Shown here piece after piece: positions 38,611 through 42,607 of a stretch of DNA of 42,607 nucleotides (positions are counted from its first letter, which is position 1; each line of letters begins with the position of its first letter). Origin of the DNA: Rhodococcus oryzae (GTDB taxonomy: Bacteria > Actinomycetota > Actinomycetes > Mycobacteriales > Mycobacteriaceae); NCBI RefSeq assembly GCF_005049235.1, contig NZ_SUMD01000019.1, positions 1 to 42,607 on the forward strand, written 5' to 3'. The position numbers and the translations under genes are program-made. Under the pieces are notes generated by a model that was given only the letters and a program-made list of their open reading frames with translations, ran no database searches and was not told where the DNA came from.

Positions 38611-41271
38611 ATGGCAGGTAAGACCGGGACCAGAACTACCAAGAGCGCGTCATCCTCGCCGCGGTCCTCCGCGAGCTCGGGATCGTCGGCGTCGGGTGGT
38701 TCGAAGGCGCGGTCGGGCGGCCGGACCACCAAGACGGTGACCACCCCACGCAAGCCGACGGCGCCGCGCAGCAACGCACAGGCGGCGAGGCGCAAGCCGG
38801 CCGCGAAGGCGCCGGTGAGCCCGCTCAAGGCCGCCGGGCGAGGGCTGGGCCGCGGCTGGGCCCTGATGGCGCGCGGTGTCGGCGCGACGACGAGGACGGT
38901 CAGCAAGGCCGCCGACATCGAGCCGGGACACCGCCGGGACGGAATCGCCCTCGGCCTCGTCGCGGGCAGCGTGATCGTCGCGGCCGCCATGTGGTTCGCC
39001 GCGGGGGGCCCGGTCGGGGACTGGATCGAGACCGGGGTGCGGGCGCTGTTCGGTGGCGCGGGCGCGGTCCTGCCGATCATCGCAGGCGCGATCGCGGTGG
39101 TGCTGATGCGTTCGGAGCCACACCCGGAGGTGCGGCCACGGCTGATCCTCGGTTCGCTGCTGATCGGCCTGCCCGCGCTTGGCGTGTGGCACGTCATCAG
39201 TGGGGCGCCCGTCGACGCGGAGGGCCGGGCCGAGGCGGCGGGGTTCCTCGGGTACGTCATCGGTGGACCGCTGACCGACGGCCTCACCATGTGGCTCTCC
39301 ATCCCGCTGCTGGCCCTGGCGATGGGGTTCGGGGTCCTGCTGGTCACCGGCACCACCGTCCGTGAGGTGCCGGAGCGGCTGAGGACGCTGTTCGGCGTGC
39401 ACGGTCACGCCGACGAGTACGAGCCGTACGACCCGGAGGACGGCTACGACCACGGCCACGACGACCCGGGGCACGACGATCTCGAGGACCTGCGAAACCT
39501 GCGTCCTGCGCGCCGATCCCGTCGGGCCCGCCAGGACCCGTCGGACTTCGACCCGACCCTGTTCGATGCCGACGGCTACCCGGTGGACGAGCCGGTGGGG
39601 CCCGCCGCGAACTACCCGGTCGACGAGACCGCGAACGAGGCGGTCACCGAGGTCATCGCGGCGCCGCCCGCCGCTCCGGCGCCCCCGGCCCGACCGCGGC
39701 CGAAGCCGAAGCCGACACCCGCGCCGGCCGCGGCCGAGGACACCACGCCCGCGATGCTGATCCCGGACCGCGTCATCGAGGGCGACTACACGTTGCCGCC
39801 GACGTCGCTGCTGATCGAGGGCGATCCGCCGAAGACCCGCAGCTCGGCCAACGACACCATGATCGAGGCCATCACCGAGGTGCTCGAGCAGTTCAAGATC
39901 GACGCCGCGGTCACCGGTTTCACCCGCGGCCCGACGGTCACCCGATACGAGGTGGAGCTCGGCCCCGGCGTCAAGGTCGAGAAGATCACCGCCCTGGCCC
40001 GCAACATCGCGTACGCCGTGGCGACCGACAACGTCCGGTTGCTCGCACCGATCCCCGGCAAGTCCGCGGTGGGCATCGAGGTGCCGAACTCTGACCGGGA
40101 GATGGTGCGCCTGGCGGACGTGCTGTCCGCGCCGTCGACCCGGAAGGATCACCACCCGTTGGTGATCGGCCTCGGCAAGGACATCGAGGGCAATTTCGTC
40201 AGCGCGAACCTGGCGAAGATGCCGCACCTGCTGGTGGCGGGTTCGACGGGCTCCGGCAAGTCCAGCTTCGTGAACTCCATGCTGGTCTCGCTGCTCGCCC
40301 GGGCCACCCCGGACGAGGTGCGGATGATCCTGATCGACCCGAAGATGGTGGAACTGACCCCGTACGAGGGCATCCCGCACCTGATCACGCCGATCATCAC
40401 CCAGCCGAAGAAGGCGGCGGCCGCGCTGGCGTGGCTGGTCGAGGAGATGGAGCAGCGCTACCAGGACATGCAGGCCAACAAGGTCAGGCACGTGGACGAC
40501 TTCAACAAGAAGGTCCGCTCCGGGGAGATCACGGCGCCGCTCGGCAGCGAGCGCGTGTACCGGCCGTACCCGTACATCCTCGCCATCGTCGACGAGCTCG
40601 CGGACCTGATGATGACCGCGCCGAGGGACGTGGAGGAGGCGATCGTCCGGATCACGCAGAAGGCGCGCGCGGCCGGCATCCACCTGGTGCTCGCCACCCA
40701 GCGCCCGTCGGTGGACGTGGTCACCGGACTGATCAAGACGAACGTGCCCTCCCGCCTTGCCTTCGCGACGTCCTCGCTCACGGACTCGCGGGTCATCCTC
40801 GACCAGCCGGGCGCGGAGAAGCTGATCGGTATGGGTGACGCGCTGTTCCTGCCCATGGGGGCAGGCAAGCCGACCCGTCTGCAGGGCGCCTTCATCACCG
40901 ACGAAGAGATCTCCGCGATCGTCGACTTCTCCAAGAACCAGGCCGAGCCCGAGTACACCGACGGCGTCACGGCCTCGAAGGCGGCGGAAAAGAAGGACGT
41001 CGACCCCGACATCGGCGACGACATGGACGTGCTGCTGCAGGCCGTCGAGCTGGTGGTCACCAGCCAGTTCGGGTCGACCTCGATGCTTCAGCGCAAGCTC
41101 CGGGTCGGTTTCGCCAAGGCGGGTCGCCTGATGGACCTGATGGAGACCAGGGGAGTGGTCGGCCCCAGCGAGGGCTCCAAGGCCCGCGACGTGCTGATCA
41201 AGCCGGACGAACTGGACGGGCTGCTCTGGTCGATCCGCGGTGGGGACCCGGAGTCCGAGCCCGAGGACTGA
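38611..41271 (+). CDS. ftsK: DNA translocase FtsK
   Basis: FtsK pumps chromosome ends away from the division septum and helps resolve dimers. The 886-residue protein has a basic Ser/Lys-rich start (about 100 residues), four to five N-terminal membrane helices (about 110-250), and an acidic/Pro-rich linker to about 400 ([16 protein letters not shown]). The alpha-beta motor then has Walker [10 protein letters not shown] (near residue 544) and Walker [13 protein letters not shown] (near 660). The C-terminal gamma winged helix ([22 protein letters not shown]) reads KOPS-like sites. ATG 38611 is leaderless by its promoter. A terminator follows at 41274-41307. Confidence 0.97.
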   Translation: MAGKTGTRTTKSASSSPRSSASSGSSASGGSKARSGGRTTKTVTTPRKPTAPRSNAQAARRKPAAKAPVSPLKAAGRGLGRGWALMARGVGATTRTVSKAADIEPGHRRDGIALGLVAGSVIVAAAMWFAAGGPVGDWIETGVRALFGGAGAVLPIIAGAIAVVLMRSEPHPEVRPRLILGSLLIGLPALGVWHVISGAPVDAEGRAEAAGFLGYVIGGPLTDGLTMWLSIPLLALAMGFGVLLVTGTTVREVPERLRTLFGVHGHADEYEPYDPEDGYDHGHDDPGHDDLEDLRNLRPARRSRRARQDPSDFDPTLFDADGYPVDEPVGPAANYPVDETANEAVTEVIAAPPAAPAPPARPRPKPKPTPAPAAAEDTTPAMLIPDRVIEGDYTLPPTSLLIEGDPPKTRSSANDTMIEAITEVLEQFKIDAAVTGFTRGPTVTRYEVELGPGVKVEKITALARNIAYAVATDNVRLLAPIPGKSAVGIEVPNSDREMVRLADVLSAPSTRKDHHPLVIGLGKDIEGNFVSANLAKMPHLLVAGSTGSGKSSFVNSMLVSLLARATPDEVRMILIDPKMVELTPYEGIPHLITPIITQPKKAAAALAWLVEEMEQRYQDMQANKVRHVDDFNKKVRSGEITAPLGSERVYRPYPYILAIVDELADLMMTAPRDVEEAIVRITQKARAAGIHLVLATQRPSVDVVTGLIKTNVPSRLAFATSSLTDSRVILDQPGAEKLIGMGDALFLPMGAGKPTRLQGAFITDEEISAIVDFSKNQAEPEYTDGVTASKAAEKKDVDPDIGDDMDVLLQAVELVVTSQFGSTSMLQRKLRVGFAKAGRLMDLMETRGVVGPSEGSKARDVLIKPDELDGLLWSIRGGDPESEPED

Positions 41272-41273
41272 GT

Positions 41274-41311
41274 CGGCCGGGCCCGCGCCTGACCGGCGGG
41301 CCGGCCGCTTT
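41274..41311 (+). terminator. ftsK terminator
   Basis: The arms 41274-41286 and 41296-41307 pair over 12 positions with one bulged G, followed by CTTT. It ends the ftsK transcript before the riboswitch region. Confidence 0.7.
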
Positions 41312-41328
41312 GTGGTTGAATGAACGAG

Positions 41329-41464
41329 CCTTGGAGGGGAGTATCCCCCATTCCTGTGGCAACCTCGTCAGCACGAACGGCACCATTGCCGCTCCGGGGT
41401 TGCCGGTCGACTGCACCGTCGGCGGGAGAGACCTCCGGTGCCCTACCTATCGGCAACCGGAGGT
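41329..41464 (+). promoter_or_regulatory. yybP-ykoY manganese riboswitch
   Basis: The leader of the TerC gene carries the yybP-ykoY features: GGGGAGTA (41336-41343), a P2-type stem with TCCCCC, a CGTCAGCACG segment (41366-41375), GGGGTTGCCGG and GGGAGAGACC (about 41424-41433). The basal helix forms between GGAGG (41333-41337) and CCTCC (41432-41436). The same 3' strand, ACCTCCGG (41431-41438), is perfectly complementary to CCGGAGGT (41457-41464), which contains the Shine-Dalgarno of the TerC ATG at 41474. Mn binding should favour the basal helix and free the ribosome binding site, so the switch is translational and turned on by Mn. Confidence 0.85.
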
Positions 41465-41473
41465 CGTTGGCTG

Positions 41474-42454
41474 ATGCATGTCACACCGCTCATCTGGATC
41501 GTCACCATTGCGGTGATCCTCGGGCTCTTCGTATTCGATTTCTTCGCGCACGTGCGCACCCCCCACGAGCCCACCTTCCGCGAATCCGCCTTCTGGTCGG
41601 CCGTCTACATCGGCATCGCGATCCTGTTCGGCTTCGTGATCATCTGGGGCTGGGGCGGGACCTACGGCGGTGAGTATTTCGCCGGGTACGTCACCGAGAA
41701 GGCCCTGTCGGTCGACAACCTGTTCGTGTTCGTCATCATCATGTCGACCTTCGCGATTCCCCGTCAGTACCAACAGAAGGTGCTGCTGATCGGCATCGTG
41801 ATGGCCCTGGTGATGCGCGGCGCCTTCATCGCCGTCGGCGCCGCGGCGATCAACGCGTACAGCTGGGTCTTCTACCTGTTCGGCATCTTCCTCGTCTACA
41901 CCGCGTACAAGCTGATCCGCGAGGCCGGTCACGAGGCGGAGGTCGAAGAGGAACGCGAGAGCAAGATCATCGCGTTGGCCAAGCGTTTCCTGCCGACCAC
42001 CGAGGAGTTCGACGGCGACCGGCTGACCACCAAGATCGACGGCAAGCGTCTGGTCACGCCGCTGTTCCTGGCACTCGTCGCGATCGGGTTCACCGACGTC
42101 CTGTTCGCGCTCGACTCCATCCCCGCGATCTACGGCCTCACCAAGGAGCCGTACATCGTGTTCACCGCGAACGCGTTCGCACTGATGGGCCTGCGGCAGC
42201 TGTACTTCCTGATCGGCGGGCTGCTCGAGCGGCTGGTGTACCTGTCCTACGGCCTGTCGATCATCCTCGCGTTCATCGGTGTGAAGCTGGTGCTGCACGC
42301 GCTGCACGAGAACACCCTGCCGTTCATCAACGGCGGCGAGCCCGTGAGCGTCCCCGTGATCTCCACTGGATTCTCGCTGCTCGTGATCCTCGGTGTGCTG
42401 GTGGTGACCGCGGTGGCGAGCCTGCTCAAGACCCGTAACACCGCCGCCAAGTAA
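41474..42454 (+). CDS. TerC-family membrane protein (manganese-linked)
   Basis: A 326-residue membrane protein of the TerC/Alx family with about nine helices. Conserved acidic motifs in membrane segments are EKALSVDNLFVFVII and FALDSIPAIYGL, and FTANAFALMGLRQLYFLIGG follows. Alx and related proteins export Mn2+ or metallate exported enzymes. The yybP-ykoY riboswitch directly upstream fits that role. ATG 41474 is chosen because GGAGGT (41459-41464) is nine bases away and regulated by the riboswitch; the GTG at 41438 lies inside the switch and is rejected. It converges on trpB with 33 bases between. Confidence 0.93.
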   Translation: MHVTPLIWIVTIAVILGLFVFDFFAHVRTPHEPTFRESAFWSAVYIGIAILFGFVIIWGWGGTYGGEYFAGYVTEKALSVDNLFVFVIIMSTFAIPRQYQQKVLLIGIVMALVMRGAFIAVGAAAINAYSWVFYLFGIFLVYTAYKLIREAGHEAEVEEERESKIIALAKRFLPTTEEFDGDRLTTKIDGKRLVTPLFLALVAIGFTDVLFALDSIPAIYGLTKEPYIVFTANAFALMGLRQLYFLIGGLLERLVYLSYGLSIILAFIGVKLVLHALHENTLPFINGGEPVSVPVISTGFSLLVILGVLVVTAVASLLKTRNTAAK

Positions 42455-42487
42455 GGCCGGGCAACGCGCTGACGCGCAGTGGTGCGG

Positions 42488-42607
42488 TCACTTCGCCTGG
42501 CCTTCCTCGTTGGAGCGGTCGGTGTCGGTGTCCGGCATCAGGCCGAACCACTTCGCGGCGGTGTCGACGTCCTTGTCGCCGCGGCCGGAGATGTTGACCA
42601 GCACGAT
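42488..42607 (-). CDS. trpB: Tryptophan synthase beta subunit, C-terminal end only
   Basis: The last 39 codons of a minus-strand gene continue past the window edge. They read IVLVNISGRGDKDVDTAAKWFGL and end in an acidic tail (DTDTDRSNEEG). The VNxSGRGDKD motif is the C-terminal signature of tryptophan synthase beta chain, which makes tryptophan from indole and serine with PLP. The rest lies outside, so completeness cannot be judged. Confidence 0.85.
   Translation of the reverse strand: MVLVNISGRGDKDVDTAAKWFGLMPDTDTDRSNEEGQAK

Noticed and set aside
41438-41473. GTG 41438 as the start of the TerC gene
   Set aside because: It lies within the riboswitch expression platform; ATG 41474 has the regulated Shine-Dalgarno at correct spacing.

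Overview
The window comes from a high-GC actinobacterium of the Mycobacteriales, most likely Rhodococcus or a close Nocardiaceae relative. The basis is gene content and order: infB, DUF503, rbfA, nrnA, dinF, pptH, pptT, truB; mntR; ribF, rpsO, pnp, pepR; dapB and its membrane partner; thyX, dapA, rnj; ftsK. This is the conserved block known from Mycobacterium, with genus-specific insertions. Other signs are frequent GTG starts, many leaderless promoters (a TANNNT -10 box 6-8 nt before the start codon) and a CYP125-like cytochrome P450 start at the very edge.

Layout. (1) 1-127 is the start of a P450 gene of the cholesterol-oxidising CYP125 type, fused out of frame to the middle of infB. This is an abrupt junction and probably an assembly chimera or rearrangement. 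(2) 126-8464 is a co-directional translation and RNA block: infB, DUF503, rbfA, nrnA/cnpB, a MATE transporter, the opposing pair pptH/pptT that removes and adds phosphopantetheine, and truB. (3) 8468-13275 is accessory DNA: an alpha/beta hydrolase divergent from a BTAD regulator, then a divergent LysR/SDR cassette flanked by inverted fragments of what looks like one IS5-like insertion sequence. (4) 13274-16178 is a minus-strand set: a CcdA-type membrane reductase, a DsbA-like thiol protein, a small membrane-anchored protein and the manganese regulator mntR. (5) 16362-24142 runs TetR, ribF, rpsO, pnp with a long structured leader, pepR, a VanZ-like protein and a zinc alcohol dehydrogenase. (6) 24193-26096 holds a secreted lipase and a MarR/NTF2-like divergent pair. 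(7) 26170-27936 is dapB, a membrane protein and a flavodoxin. (8) 27926-29762 is a patchy stress-type insertion with a broken gene start, a STAS protein, an HspR-like MerR regulator and a DUF2231 protein without the Rieske domain often fused to it. (9) 30014-33116 holds a YcaQ-type DNA glycosylase, an SRPBCC protein, a self-regulating ribbon-helix-helix protein and a secreted PtpB-like phosphatase. (10) 33283-42454 is thyX, dapA, rnj, a TauE exporter, a TIGR03085 protein, ftsK and a TerC membrane protein under a yybP-ykoY manganese riboswitch. The window ends inside trpB.

How the genes connect. Lysine and peptidoglycan precursor synthesis (dapA, dapB), thymidylate synthesis (thyX), RNA decay (pnp, rnj, nrnA) and ribosome maturation (rbfA, truB, rpsO, infB) form the core. 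Two manganese control elements lie in the same window: the repressor MntR and the riboswitch before TerC. The latter has a visible translational switch, because one strand can pair either with the aptamer stem or with the Shine-Dalgarno sequence. I found no tRNA, rRNA or CRISPR array. I see no convincing wholly new system. The best candidates for new biology are the IS-flanked LysR/SDR cassette, the operator overlapping the start of the ribbon-helix-helix gene, the CcdA/DsbA/small-protein set and the broken stress insertion.
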